This document shows, piece by piece, positions 1-8,675 of a DNA stretch of 64,000 bases. Under the pieces are notes generated by a model. That model was not told the DNA's origin. It searched no databases and was given only the letters and a program-made list of their open reading frames with translations. The position numbers were made by a program, and so were the translations under genes. Source of the stretch: an uncultured Flavobacteriaceae bacterium (GTDB taxonomy: Bacteria; Bacteroidota; Bacteroidia; Flavobacteriales; Flavobacteriaceae); the NCBI GenBank assembly GCA_905181835.1, contig CAJIZF010000004.1:721419-785418 (forward strand), written 5' to 3'. The stretch's first letter is position 1, and the number at the start of each line of letters is the position of its first letter.

Positions 1-1
1 T

Positions 2-154
2 AGATTTAGAGATTGGAAGGTAATAATAGAGTTAGAAGTAAAGTTTAATGGTTTTAAATCTCAAAATTATATTTCACCTAGTGCTGATCTTGTGAGGTTA
101 GATACAAATCCATTCTCCAATAAAAATTGGATTCTACCATTAAAAAAGATCTAA
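2..154 (+). CDS. C-terminal tail of an unidentified protein (cut by window edge)
   Basis: A frame is open from the first bases to a TAA at 152-154 and gives about 50 residues, ending WILPLKKI. The tail is beta-strand-like (DWKVIIELEVKFNG) with no recognisable motif. Such a tail could belong to an HTTM-type (vitamin K carboxylase-like) membrane protein, but that is a weak impression only. It converges on coaD and overlaps the coaD stop by 4 bp, typical of compact flavobacterial gene ends. The start lies outside the window, so length and function cannot be judged. Confidence 0.5.
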   Translation, partial: RFRDWKVIIELEVKFNGFKSQNYISPSADLVRLDTNPFSNKNWILPLKKI

Positions 155-606
155 ATAATAACACTTTCAGGAACCAAACTTTTGTAATCTCCTTCGTTTT
201 TTATAATATCTCTTACGATCGTAGATGATATGTGAGCTAGTTGGGGGCTAGAAATTAAAAAAACACTTTCGATTTTAGAAAGAGAGGAGTTTGTCTGAGC
301 AATGGATTGTTCGTAATTAAAATCGGAACTGTTTCTCAATCCTCTTAAAATATATTTTGAATTTACTGATTTACAAAAATCAATAGTCAATCCTTTGTAG
401 GATGTAACTTTAATTCTTGGCTCATTTATAAAGGAGTTTTTTATCTGTTGAATTTTATCTTCTAGAGAGAATAATTGTTTTTTATCAGCATTTACACCAA
501 TTGCAATTATTATTTCATCAAAAATTTCAAGCCCTCTGTAAATAAGATCAACATGACCTAAGGTGATAGGATCAAATGATCCAGGAAATACAGCTTTTTT
601 CATCAT
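151..606 (-). CDS. coaD: Phosphopantetheine adenylyltransferase
   Basis: Transfers AMP from ATP to 4'-phosphopantetheine, making dephospho-CoA, the penultimate step of coenzyme A synthesis in the cytosol. The 151-aa length is normal for CoaD. The N-terminus shows PGSFDPITLGH with the nucleotidyltransferase T/HxGH signature as TLGH (residues about 16-19), LRGLRNSSDFNYE in the middle, and ISSTIVRD near the C-terminus, the usual CoaD ISSTxVR motif. Two adjacent ATGs open the frame; the second gives the typical MKKAVFPGSFDP start. It lies 14 bp downstream of ddl on the same strand, so the two are probably co-transcribed. Confidence 0.95.
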   Translation of the reverse strand: MMKKAVFPGSFDPITLGHVDLIYRGLEIFDEIIIAIGVNADKKQLFSLEDKIQQIKNSFINEPRIKVTSYKGLTIDFCKSVNSKYILRGLRNSSDFNYEQSIAQTNSSLSKIESVFLISSPQLAHISSTIVRDIIKNEGDYKSLVPESVII

Positions 607-620
607 TGTTATTTATTAAT

Positions 621-1598
621 TTACCCCAGTGCATTTTGAATCAAAATATCAAAAAAATCTGTAAGGCTCATTCCATGTTCTTTTAACTGTTTAGGAATAA
701 TACTCTCTTTTGATAATCCAGGGTTGGTATTAATTTCTAAAAAATAAGGAATCCCATCTTGAATAATAAATTCGCTCCGGGTAAGTCCTGTCATATTTAA
801 AATTTGGTATATTCTTTTGACTTCTTGTCTTACTTTTTCGGCCTCCTGCTTTGAAATTCGTGCTGGAGTTATTTCATCGGATTTGCCAAGATATTTAGCT
901 TCATAATCAAAAAACTCAGTTTTACAAACAATTTCAGTGATAGGTAATATGACAAGATTTTTATTATTATTAAAAACTCCGACCGAAACCTCTACACCCT
1001 CGATTGATTTTTCAATAATTATTTCTTTGTCTTCTTTATATGCTTTATGAATAGCAGCGTCTAATTCTTCTATTTTAGAAACTTTACTTATGCCAAAACT
1101 TGATCCAGCTCTATTTGGCTTTACAAAACAGGGTAAGCCAACAGTCTTAATAATCTCCTCGTGAGAAATAACTTCTCCCTCATTTAGGTAGTAAGAGTTA
1201 GCACATTTTACCCCCGCATTCTTTAAAACCGAAAGACAATCTCTCTTGTTAAAACTGAGCGCAGCTTGATAAAAATGAGCACTTGTTTGAGGCATATTTA
1301 TTAAGGATAAATAAGCCTGCAGGTAACCATCTTCACCAGGGGTTCCATGAATAGTATTAAAAACAACGTCAGGTTGAACGACTACTGTACCATCAGAGAA
1401 ACTAAAATTTGCTTTATTGACAGGATGTTTTCTGCCGTTGGGCGCCATATAATTCCAGCTTTCTTTCGAAATATGGACGGGATAAATATGGTATTTATTA
1501 GAATCTATAAAATCACAAACTACATTCCCGCTTTTAAGTGAAATTTCAAACTCGCTTGAATAGCCTCCCATTACAACTGCTATATGCTTTTTATTCAT
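621..1598 (-). CDS. ddl: D-alanine--D-alanine ligase
   Basis: ATP-grasp ligase that joins two D-alanines for the peptidoglycan stem peptide; cytosolic. At 325 aa it is a normal Ddl. Visible signatures: VVMGGYSSEFEISLKSG at the N-terminus (substrate loop), HGTPGEDGYLQ (about residue 86), PCFVKPNRAGSSFG (ATP-grasp lysine and glycine loop), and EINTNPGLSKES near the C-terminus with the metal-binding Glu/Asn. It is the first gene of a minus-strand pair with coaD and is divergent from the PASTA gene, sharing a 97-bp intergenic region with it. Confidence 0.95.
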   Translation of the reverse strand: MNKKHIAVVMGGYSSEFEISLKSGNVVCDFIDSNKYHIYPVHISKESWNYMAPNGRKHPVNKANFSFSDGTVVVQPDVVFNTIHGTPGEDGYLQAYLSLINMPQTSAHFYQAALSFNKRDCLSVLKNAGVKCANSYYLNEGEVISHEEIIKTVGLPCFVKPNRAGSSFGISKVSKIEELDAAIHKAYKEDKEIIIEKSIEGVEVSVGVFNNNKNLVILPITEIVCKTEFFDYEAKYLGKSDEITPARISKQEAEKVRQEVKRIYQILNMTGLTRSEFIIQDGIPYFLEINTNPGLSKESIIPKQLKEHGMSLTDFFDILIQNALG

Positions 1599-1670
1599 AA
1601 CAAAACTTTAAAAGCTACGTTTAACAAAAATATCATTATTCATTTATAAAGATACTAACTTTAGGTTTTA

Positions 1671-1678
1671 TATTTTTG
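1671..1678 (+). promoter_or_regulatory. Bacteroidota -7 element (TATTTTTG) for the PASTA-rluD-yaaA run
   Basis: TATTTTTG matches the Bacteroidetes TAnnTTTG -7 consensus and lies 17 bp before the ATG of the PASTA gene. I see no clear -33 TTG at the usual spacing, so this is a pattern call. Confidence 0.5.
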
Positions 1679-1695
1679 TAAAATAACATCATCTT

Positions 1696-2274
1696 ATGTC
1701 ATTTATTAAATTTTTATTTACAAGAGTATTTATAAAACAACTTTTAATAGCAGGTATAGCATTATTTACCTGTGTTATTTTGATACTTTTTTGTTTAAAA
1801 TCAACTACCAACCATGGCCAAAAGATTGAAGTTCCAAATCTAGATAGACTAAGTTTGGTTATGGCTGAAGAAAAGTTAGCTGAATTAGATCTTAGATTTG
1901 CGGTACTGGATTCTTCAAATTACAATCCAAATTTTCCAAAATATTCTGTAATTGAACAAATACCAGAGGCTGGCGAATTCGTGAAAGAAAACCGTAAAAT
2001 TTACCTGACACTAAATAGGTCTGGATATGTTTTTTTGGAGGTTCCTAACGTCATTGGTAAAACGAGAAGACAGGCAGCTCCAACATTGGTTTCTATGGGT
2101 TTTAAAATCGGAAAAATTCAATATAGTTCCTACATAGCATTGGATGAAGTTTTAGAAATGAGCCACAAAGGAAAAAAGATAAGACCCGGTGATCAACTAC
2201 AAAAAACCTCCGTTATAGATTTTGTTTTAGGTGATGGTGAGGGTACCTTAAAAAGAAAATTTCATAAAAATTAA
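1696..2274 (+). CDS. PASTA domain membrane protein
   Basis: A 192-aa protein with a short cytoplasmic N-terminus, one transmembrane helix (about residues 14-34, LLIAGIALFTCVILILFCL), and two extracytoplasmic PASTA modules (about 40-108 and 112-178). PASTA hallmarks are visible as IEVPNLDRLSLVMAEEKL and VPNVIGKTRRQAAPTL. PASTA domains elsewhere bind muropeptides or stabilise cell-wall enzymes; here no kinase or transpeptidase domain is attached. It precedes the RluD-type gene by 5 bp, so it heads a likely operon with rluD and yaaA. Its biochemical role in Flavobacteriia is not established as far as I know. Confidence 0.85.
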   Translation: MSFIKFLFTRVFIKQLLIAGIALFTCVILILFCLKSTTNHGQKIEVPNLDRLSLVMAEEKLAELDLRFAVLDSSNYNPNFPKYSVIEQIPEAGEFVKENRKIYLTLNRSGYVFLEVPNVIGKTRRQAAPTLVSMGFKIGKIQYSSYIALDEVLEMSHKGKKIRPGDQLQKTSVIDFVLGDGEGTLKRKFHKN

Positions 2275-2279
2275 ATCGG

Positions 2280-3323
2280 ATGGAGGAGGAAAACAAAATA
2301 GATGAGCCAATCAATGAAAATAAAGACTTATACGAACATTTTAATTTTGTTGCACAAAAAGGTCAACAGCCGCTTCGAGTTGACAAGTATTTGATGAATT
2401 ACATAGAAAATGCAACACGTAGTAAAATTCAACAAGCTGCTAAAGATGGAAATATTTATGTAAATGATGTCACTGTTAAATCCAATTATAAGGTAAAGCC
2501 CAATGATGTAGTTCGAGTTTTATTTGAGCATCCCCCTTACGAATTTTTATTAGTCCCAGAAGATATTCCACTTACCATTGTCTATGAAGACGATGCGTTA
2601 CTCTTAGTTAACAAACCCGCAGGGATGGTAGTTCATCCAGGACACGGAAATTATAGTGGTACCTTAATTAATGCATTGACTTTTCATTTTGATAATCTGC
2701 CAAATAACAGTAGCAATCGTCCTGGCTTGGTGCATCGCATAGATAAAGATACCAGCGGGCTACTTGTGGTCGCAAAAACAGAAGAGGCTATGACACACCT
2801 AGCCCAGCAATTTTTTGATAAAACATCAGAGCGAGAATATATAGCTTTGGTATGGGGTGACGTTAAAGAAGATCAAGGAACTATTGAAGGAGCTATTGGT
2901 CGTCATCCAAAAAACAGGCTCCAAAACACGGTTTTTATAGGTGACGATGCACATAAAGGTAAGCCAGCAGTTACTCATTATAAAGTTTTGGAACGCTTTG
3001 GTTATGTCACTTTAGTATCTTGTAAATTGGAAACCGGAAGGACTCACCAAATCAGAGTGCATTTAAAACATATAGGACATACTTTATTTAATGACGAACG
3101 CTATGGAGGAGATCGAATATTAAAAGGAACGAGTTTTAGTAAGTACAAACAGTTTGTCGAAAATTGTTTTTCTATACTTCCTCGACAAGCATTGCATGCA
3201 AAAACATTGGGTTTTGTTCATCCAGTGACTCAAGAAAAAATGAAATTTGATTCCCCTGTTCCAGACGACATAGCACAATGTCTTGAAAAATGGCGTAATT
3301 ATTCAAAGAACTCAATTCAATAA
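2280..3323 (+). CDS. rluD: RluA/RluD-family 23S rRNA pseudouridine synthase
   Basis: Isomerises specific uridines in 23S rRNA to pseudouridine. The 347-aa protein has an N-terminal S4 RNA-binding domain (about residues 32-90, LRVDKYLMNYIENATRSKIQ) and a catalytic domain with HRIDKDTSGLLVVAKT, whose Asp (about residue 154) is the family nucleophile. GRTHQIRVHLKHIGH is the conserved motif further along. The S4 domain and length fit RluD rather than the shorter RluA; exact target positions cannot be read from sequence. It starts 5 bp after the PASTA gene and ends 12 bp before yaaA. Confidence 0.88.
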   Translation: MEEENKIDEPINENKDLYEHFNFVAQKGQQPLRVDKYLMNYIENATRSKIQQAAKDGNIYVNDVTVKSNYKVKPNDVVRVLFEHPPYEFLLVPEDIPLTIVYEDDALLLVNKPAGMVVHPGHGNYSGTLINALTFHFDNLPNNSSNRPGLVHRIDKDTSGLLVVAKTEEAMTHLAQQFFDKTSEREYIALVWGDVKEDQGTIEGAIGRHPKNRLQNTVFIGDDAHKGKPAVTHYKVLERFGYVTLVSCKLETGRTHQIRVHLKHIGHTLFNDERYGGDRILKGTSFSKYKQFVENCFSILPRQALHAKTLGFVHPVTQEKMKFDSPVPDDIAQCLEKWRNYSKNSIQ

Positions 3324-3335
3324 TAAATATAACCT

Positions 3336-4097
3336 ATGAAAATTTTAATTTCACCTGCAAAAAGTCTTGATTTTGAAAGTAAGATACCTACCAACGACTT
3401 TTCTGAAATTCCTTTTTTGAAACAAACCAAGGTACTAAGTCAAAAAATGGACTTAAAATCAAAAGACGATTTAAAAAAACTAATGAATATTAGTGATCAA
3501 TTAGCAGAATTAAATTATCAACGATTTCAAGATTTTTCATTTCCTTTTACTAAAGAAAATGCTCGCCAAGCAGTTTATTCATTCTCAGGCGATGTTTATA
3601 AGGGATTGGACGTTTATACCTTACCAGAGGAGCATATCGATTCAATGCAAAATAGCCTTCGTATTTTATCTGGCTTTTATGGACTTTTAAAACCCTTGGA
3701 TTTAATCCAACCTTATCGTCTAGAGATGGGAACTTCCCTCAAAGTAAATTCTTCTAATAATTTATACGAATTTTGGGGAAGTTCCATTACCGATTATTTA
3801 AACCAGGAAATGGCTAAGGAAGAGTTATTGGTTAATCTGGCCAGTAAAGAATACTTTAAAGCGGTTCAATCTAAAAAATTAAAAGCCACTCTTGTAACAC
3901 CTATTTTTAAAGATTATAAAAACGGTAAACTGAAAATTATTTCTTTTTTTGCTAAAAAGGCTAGAGGACAAATGGCTCGTTATATTCTTGATAATGGAAT
4001 TGAAACACTAAATGAGTTAAAAGGGTTTGACATTGACGGTTATGGTTTTAGTGCTGAATATACTCTAAATGAAAACGAACCAGTTTTTGTTCGATAA
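3336..4097 (+). CDS. yaaA: Peroxide stress protein YaaA (UPF0246)
   Basis: Family DUF328/UPF0246; in Escherichia coli YaaA lowers free iron during peroxide stress and binds DNA. The 253-aa protein starts with the diagnostic MKILISPAKSLDFE and carries RILSGFYGLLKPLDLIQPYRLEMG in its middle, the most conserved stretch of the family, seen here at about residues 108-131. It ends with GYGFS and a short tail. It is the last gene of the PASTA-rluD-yaaA run. No obvious hairpin terminator follows; the next 137 bp are AT-rich and hold the promoter of the adhesin gene. Confidence 0.93.
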   Translation: MKILISPAKSLDFESKIPTNDFSEIPFLKQTKVLSQKMDLKSKDDLKKLMNISDQLAELNYQRFQDFSFPFTKENARQAVYSFSGDVYKGLDVYTLPEEHIDSMQNSLRILSGFYGLLKPLDLIQPYRLEMGTSLKVNSSNNLYEFWGSSITDYLNQEMAKEELLVNLASKEYFKAVQSKKLKATLVTPIFKDYKNGKLKIISFFAKKARGQMARYILDNGIETLNELKGFDIDGYGFSAEYTLNENEPVFVR

Positions 4098-4196
4098 TTA
4101 ATTTTTTTATTGTTACATTTTTTTTCTGAATTAATGTTTTTTCGTAATTTGTAGAAATATTAATAGTTACTTAATGCAAAGTATTAATACGATATA

Positions 4197-4204
4197 TATC
4201 TTTG
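4197..4204 (+). promoter_or_regulatory. -7 element (TATCTTTG) upstream of adhesin copy 1
   Basis: TATCTTTG matches the TAnnTTTG consensus and lies 30 bp before the ATG at 4235 that opens the signal peptide of adhesin copy 1. No convincing -33 TTG is seen. Confidence 0.5.
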
Positions 4205-4234
4205 CATATTAATTTACAATAAAAACTCATAATT

Positions 4235-4951
4235 ATGAAAAAAAAATTACTTTTAGTCTTTAGTTTAGTGTTTTTTACTTCGAGTTCTGTTTGGAGTCAA
4301 ACAATCAGTCGATTTATGTAACACCCGACGAAGGCTACGCGGCTTCTGGAACAGACGGAAGCTGGCTCGGCAGATGTTTTTAATCGTACAGACCCCGATT
4401 TGGGAGGAATCGATGCTGGTCCTTTGGGCTGGTGACAGATATGTCTGCTTGGACTGTAGTCCTTGTATCACGCTCGATCCAACTCGAGTATCTTCAGGAG
4501 CAACAAGTGGTTTACAGTGGATGTCGATATGTTAGCTCATCATTCATAATGGTTTGGGATAATTCGCGATGAACTATGGATTACCTTACTCACGCATTGC
4601 AAATGGTGGACCTGATGGTTCAGCATTTAATGTAGGGTTCAATCCATGGTACTGACCCATTGCTCAATGATTTTAACGAACCATGTAGCGTTCTACGATT
4701 ACTGCTGTTGACGGTACCGGTGCATGTGCTGTTGTTTGACCTTCACTATCTACTGGAACAGGAGCAACCGGTTGTGTTGTTACTTCAAATCAGTTTGAAA
4801 CATTTTCTAGTGGGTCAATTTCGTTAGCAAGTAATTCAACGCTAGATATTGTACTTCAATTTAACGGTCTGTACATCAGTGATGACGGAATTTATTTAGA
4901 CAATATTACAATTACTACTGCTGGACCTCCACCACCACCTGGACCACCTTA
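4235..4951 (+). other. Scrambled head of adhesin copy 1
   Basis: After the signal peptide the coding signal jumps between frames several times. Readable pieces include YVTPDEGYAASGTDGSWLG near 4317 and, at about 4778-4952, a strand-rich stretch ending GIYLDNITITTAGPPPPPG, which looks like the end of a jelly-roll domain followed by a proline linker. No frame stays open for long and no functional head can be reconstructed with confidence. This part has no counterpart in copy 2. Confidence 0.6.
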
Positions 4952-5377
4952 GACTTTACTTTTTGTTCAGAAGAGATGCCTTTAGAATTTGCACCACCAT
5001 TATTGCTTCTGCAGGAGTTATGGTTGCAGACTCAGGATATCCTAGTGATACTGGTGTTGTTGGATCAGGACTTGGAGAATATGTTCTTGAGAGTATTGTT
5101 GTAAATGCTCAAGCGAGATCAGCTGAGATGTTGCATTCTTTTACAATCACCATCTGGAACTTATTAGGACTTGGTGGTTTTGCCGGAGGATCCGATGGTA
5201 TGGACTACTGCTGTTGATTTAGCATTTACAGATTCATCTTCAAATAATCTATAGTGATTGGACAGGTGGCGCACCCGCTGCTGATTACTTCCAGCAGATG
5301 GAGCATTTAATGCAGCACTTGCTGGATAAGATATCAACGGCGAGTGGTTCTTTAGTTTTCAAGGTCCTGGAAGTCAG

Positions 5378-6586
5378 ATGACTACTGTAAACAGTTTTTG
5401 TATTAACTGGGCAATGAGCTCAGGCGATGCACCAGAGATTTTCTGTTTAGCAGATTTTGCTGCAGATAATGATGAAGGAGCTTGTGGCGCAGTAGTTAAT
5501 TTTGCACCACCAATTGCATTGGATACAGAAGACGGTACTTTAGATGCTAGTCTTATAGTACAAACTGGAGGTCCTGCTACAGGAAGTGAATTTCCAGTAG
5601 GCGATACGGATGTAACCTTTACAGCTACTGATTCTCATGGAAATGAGACATCATGTACTTTTGTAGTTACTATCAACGATGCTGAGGCACCAGTTGCTGT
5701 ATGTCAAGCTGTAACAGTTACTTTAGATGCCTCTGGTAGTGCATCTATCGACGCTTCAGCACTAGACGGTGGCTCTACTGATAATTGTGGAGTTGATTCA
5801 TACGCAGCATCACAAACAACATTTGGTTGTTCAGATGTAGGAGATGTAACCGTAGTGTTAGAGGTATACGATGCAGCTGGAAACATGACTTCATGTGAAG
5901 CTACGGTAACCGTAGTTGACGAAACAGCACCAGTAATAGAATGTATTGGATCACCATCTGGTCCATCTGTCTTTATAAATGAAATTCATTATGATAATGC
6001 TGGAGCAGATCAAGATGAATTTGTTGAAATAGCCGGTCCTGCCGGATTTGATTTATCTGGTTGGTCATTGGTTCTCTATAATGGAAACAATGGTCAAGAA
6101 TATAATACCGTTGCTTTAAGCGGATCTATCGATGATGAAGGAACTGGTTATGGCGCTTTAAGCTTTCTTATAGAGGGAATTCAAAATGGAGCTCCTGATG
6201 GAATTGTTTTAGCAAATAACGGATCTGTTGTTCAGTTTTTAAGTTATGAAGGTGCTTTTACTGCTAACGATGGTATCGCTGCAGGAATGACCTCATCAGA
6301 TATAGGTGTTTTTGAACCTGGAAGTACAGCTATAGGATTGTCCTTACAACTTTCTGGGACAGGAGCTGCTTATGTTGAATTTACTTGGAATGAACCAAGT
6401 GCATCATCTCCTGGTGAACTAAATGCTGGTCAATCCATTACGGATCCAGTTGACGCTCCACCTTTAGAATTTGAGTTAGATGCGGATGGTACCGTAACTA
6501 TTCTAATGGAAGATTTAATTGATAGTGTTGATGAAGCTTGTGAGTTACACAGTAACTTCAGGAGGAGACGGCGCTGGCGCATGTGA
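5378..6586 (+). CDS. Adhesin copy 1 segment: end of P-like domain, HYR domains and LTD
   Basis: Longest readable 5' segment of copy 1 (402 codons). It begins inside the P-like domain (TVNSFCINWAMSS), continues through two HYR units with their usual NCG...C...DxxGN...C layout (GGSTDNCGVDS, FGCSDVGD, YDAAGNMTSC), then a lamin-tail-like domain (FINEIHYDNAGADQDEFVE, DLSGWSLVLYNGN, LSLQLSG). The last in-register residues are DSVDEAC; a one-base insertion near 6545 then turns the end into RRRRRWRM, which is out-of-frame noise. The ATG at 5378 is an internal Met, not a true start. Confidence 0.7.
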   Translation: MTTVNSFCINWAMSSGDAPEIFCLADFAADNDEGACGAVVNFAPPIALDTEDGTLDASLIVQTGGPATGSEFPVGDTDVTFTATDSHGNETSCTFVVTINDAEAPVAVCQAVTVTLDASGSASIDASALDGGSTDNCGVDSYAASQTTFGCSDVGDVTVVLEVYDAAGNMTSCEATVTVVDETAPVIECIGSPSGPSVFINEIHYDNAGADQDEFVEIAGPAGFDLSGWSLVLYNGNNGQEYNTVALSGSIDDEGTGYGALSFLIEGIQNGAPDGIVLANNGSVVQFLSYEGAFTANDGIAAGMTSSDIGVFEPGSTAIGLSLQLSGTGAAYVEFTWNEPSASSPGELNAGQSITDPVDAPPLEFELDADGTVTILMEDLIDSVDEACELHSNFRRRRRWRM

Positions 6587-7205
6587 TTTTGACAATCCAA
6601 ATGATTTTACTTTTGAGAATGGATATAACTGTTCATCAGCAACAGATTTCCGAACAGCAAACGATCTTGATGTTGTAGGAGGAGATTTTACATTAAATCA
6701 AATTACAGCAAGTATTTTTGCTAATGGCGGAATTGCTTCAGTAGATGTTATATATCATGACAATGATGGAGGATTACCAGGAGCTGAAATAGGATCTGAA
6801 TTAGGATTAACTCCTTCTTCACAAGCTGTAATTGGAAATAACTTTGGTATTGATGTTAACGAAATCGTATTGGATTTAACACCAGTAGTATTTACAGAAG
6901 GTAAATACTGGGTTGAGTTATCAGTAACCGATACTGGAGGTACAGGAACTGTATTCTGGGTAATAACGACTTCATCTTCAATGGGAGAACCAGTAGCAAA
7001 CTTCAATGGCGGATGGGCTTACCCTGATTCGACCATGGATGGTGTTGCAACTTTCTCAGGAGAATGTTCAGGTGGCGGCTCAGGCGGCGGCGCAACAGAA
7101 ATCGTATTAGATTGTTCTAACTTAGGAGAGAACGTTATCGATGTTGTAGTAACTGATGCATCTGGAAACTCTACTAGTTGTCTTAGCAACGGTAATTGTA
7201 TCTGA
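6519..7205 (+). CDS. Adhesin copy 1 segment: module nested in a HYR domain
   Basis: Second readable segment, in the +1 frame. It continues the HYR unit with YTVTSGG, then a Gly linker, then a module of about 165 residues starting CDFDNPNDFTFENGY and ending with a Cys-bounded FSGEC and a GGGSGGG linker, after which the HYR domain resumes (TEIVLDCSNLGENVIDVVV). The nested module has VIYHDNDGGLPGAEIGS and a strand-rich YWVELSVTDTGGTGTVFWV stretch, seen in many Bacteroidota surface proteins but without a function I can name. The ATG at 6519 is not a real start. Confidence 0.65.
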   Translation: MIVLMKLVSYTVTSGGDGAGACDFDNPNDFTFENGYNCSSATDFRTANDLDVVGGDFTLNQITASIFANGGIASVDVIYHDNDGGLPGAEIGSELGLTPSSQAVIGNNFGIDVNEIVLDLTPVVFTEGKYWVELSVTDTGGTGTVFWVITTSSSMGEPVANFNGGWAYPDSTMDGVATFSGECSGGGSGGGATEIVLDCSNLGENVIDVVVTDASGNSTSCLSNGNCI

Positions 7206-7354
7206 TGTAACTGCACCAGTATTAGTATGTGGACCTAGCGAAGATGTTACTACGGTAACTGTTGATTTTGAAGGATCTTCTGTACCAGAAGGTTGGTCAG
7301 TATCAAACACAGCTGGAGATTTCGATTGGACATTTGGAGCCTCAGGTGCTATAA

Positions 7355-8488
7355 ATGCCGGAGGAACTATTCCATTTGCAAGTAACGCAGCAATTTTCGA
7401 TGACGATGCATGCTGGAAATGGAAATGTAAACAATGCATCACTATTAACCCCAGTATGGGATATGAGTGGTACATCATCAGTAACGATGTCTTACGACTA
7501 TAGCTTTAACGAGTTAGGAGCTGGAGAGACCTTAGCGGTAGATGTATATGATGGCGCTGCATGGCAAAATGTAGTTCTGTATGATGTGTCTGTATTAACT
7601 CCAGAGAATTCAGGAGTAATTGACGGATCTGCATTAGCAAACGCTGACTTCCAAGTACGTTTTACATATGACGATGCTGGATCATGGGGATGGAATGCTG
7701 GAGTAGATAACTTCCAGATTGATTTCGCTCTTCCACCAGCAAATCCAGATGTAGTAACTGTTACATTAGGAGAAGACGGTATGGCAGAATTAGATGCTAT
7801 GGATTTCTTATCTGAAGCATATGATGCTTGTGGTATCGATGTATTGATTGCAGATTTAGAGATGGTAAGTTGTGATGATATCGGAACTCCAATCGAGGTA
7901 ACGGTATTCGCTACGGATGCTAGTGGAAACATTGCAAGTTGTTCAGTCGAGGTTGTAGTTGTAGATACTATGGCACCAGTACTTACTTGTCCAGAAGATG
8001 TTTCGGTAATGGTAGATCCTGATGGGACTCATACTGTAGCTGATTACATAGGATCAGGTGAGGCGACTGCTACAGATAACTGTACAGATCCAGTAAGTGA
8101 CTTTACACAGGATCCTGCAGCAGGAACTGTTTTAGGAGTAGGCGAATGGGTAGTTACATTTACAGCTACTGATGAGTACGGAAACGTATCTACTTGTGAG
8201 ATGAACTTAGATTTAACACTCTTAGGGAATGAAGACAACGAGTTAAGCAATGCAATTGCATTATATCCTAACCCAGCTGGAGAGCAGGTGACTATATCAA
8301 ACAGTTCTAATATTGCATTAGAGACTGCTATGATCTACGATCTTAACGGGAAGTTAGTATCACAGATCAACTTGCAGGATATGCAAAGTGAGCGAGTGAT
8401 CGATGTATCTTCTTATGCAACTGGAGTGTACATGGTACAGATTACAGGAGAGCAATCAAGCGTTGTAAAACGAATGATCAAAGAGTAG
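7355..8488 (+). CDS. Adhesin copy 1 segment: jelly-roll, HYR domains and type A T9SS sorting domain
   Basis: C-terminal segment of 377 codons; the ATG is internal. Its first residues are out of register until the one-base insertion near 7405. It then carries a MAM-like jelly-roll (SLLTPVWDMSG, VTMSYDYSFNELGAGE, WGWNAGVDNFQIDFA), a HYR unit (AYDACGIDVL, DASGNIASC), another HYR unit (MAPVLTCPEDVSV, TATDEYGNVSTC) and a type A sorting domain: IALYPNPAGEQVTI, MIYDLNGKLV, SYATGVYMVQI and the basic end VVKRMIKE. In characterised T9SS cargo this domain is removed during export and replaced by a lipopolysaccharide anchor. Confidence 0.8.
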   Translation: MPEELFHLQVTQQFSMTMHAGNGNVNNASLLTPVWDMSGTSSVTMSYDYSFNELGAGETLAVDVYDGAAWQNVVLYDVSVLTPENSGVIDGSALANADFQVRFTYDDAGSWGWNAGVDNFQIDFALPPANPDVVTVTLGEDGMAELDAMDFLSEAYDACGIDVLIADLEMVSCDDIGTPIEVTVFATDASGNIASCSVEVVVVDTMAPVLTCPEDVSVMVDPDGTHTVADYIGSGEATATDNCTDPVSDFTQDPAAGTVLGVGEWVVTFTATDEYGNVSTCEMNLDLTLLGNEDNELSNAIALYPNPAGEQVTISNSSNIALETAMIYDLNGKLVSQINLQDMQSERVIDVSSYATGVYMVQITGEQSSVVKRMIKE

Positions 8489-8516
8489 GTTTTAAACAAC
8501 CCACTTAAATAAATAC

Positions 8517-8549
8517 AAAATCCCTTCCTTAATTGGAGGGGATTTTTTT
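8517..8549 (+). terminator. Rho-independent terminator of adhesin copy 1
   Basis: Stem AAAATCCCTTCC / GGAGGGGATTTT around a TTAATT loop, followed by a T run. It sits 29 bp after the stop codon, and an almost identical copy follows adhesin copy 2. Confidence 0.85.
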
Positions 8550-8632
8550 ATGCAATAAAGTTTTTTATATTTTCTATAACTTCTTAATATGATGTATCAT
8601 TTATGTATCGTTATTTTATATAATAAAATACT

Positions 8633-8640
8633 TATATTTG
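8633..8640 (+). promoter_or_regulatory. -7 element (TATATTTG) upstream of adhesin copy 2
   Basis: TATATTTG fits TAnnTTTG and lies 35 bp before the ATG at 8676. It shows copy 2 probably has its own promoter although it follows a terminator directly. Confidence 0.5.
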
Positions 8641-8675
8641 TCGGTATTTAATCAACTTTACTAAATTAATAAAAC

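Larger units (their letters stand above)
4235..8488 (+). pseudogene. T9SS-secreted multidomain adhesin, copy 1 (frame-broken)
   Basis: The ATG at 4235 opens a clear signal peptide (MKKKLLLVFSLVFFTSSSVW, cut near SQ). The gene then reads, across several frames: a scrambled head, a Pro-rich linker (TAGPPPPPGPP), a proprotein-convertase P-like domain (about 4965-5420), HYR domains (5430-5950), a lamin-tail-like domain (LTD, 5965-6450), a HYR domain with a nested module (6470-7210), a jelly-roll module (7255-7730), two more HYR units, and a type A T9SS sorting domain ending at 8488. Compared with copy 2, single-base insertions break it near 6545, 7183 and 7405. These sum to three, so the 3' frame is restored. 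Likely function: cell-surface attachment or binding. Either a decaying gene or, more likely, consensus error in a repeat. Confidence 0.75.
4949..8549 (+). repeat. 3.6-kb direct repeat, unit 1
   Basis: From TTAGAC at 4949 through the terminator at 8549 this DNA is repeated at 9696-13265. Over long stretches (for example 5378-5950 and 6560-8470) I see only isolated single-base differences, including synonymous sites; other stretches differ by many indels. The offset between the units drifts from about 4746 to 4716 because of those indels. Confidence 0.9.

Noticed and set aside
4265..4471. Minus-strand open frame opposite the head of adhesin copy 1
   Set aside because: Composition and lack of motifs mark it as a shadow of the scrambled coding DNA.
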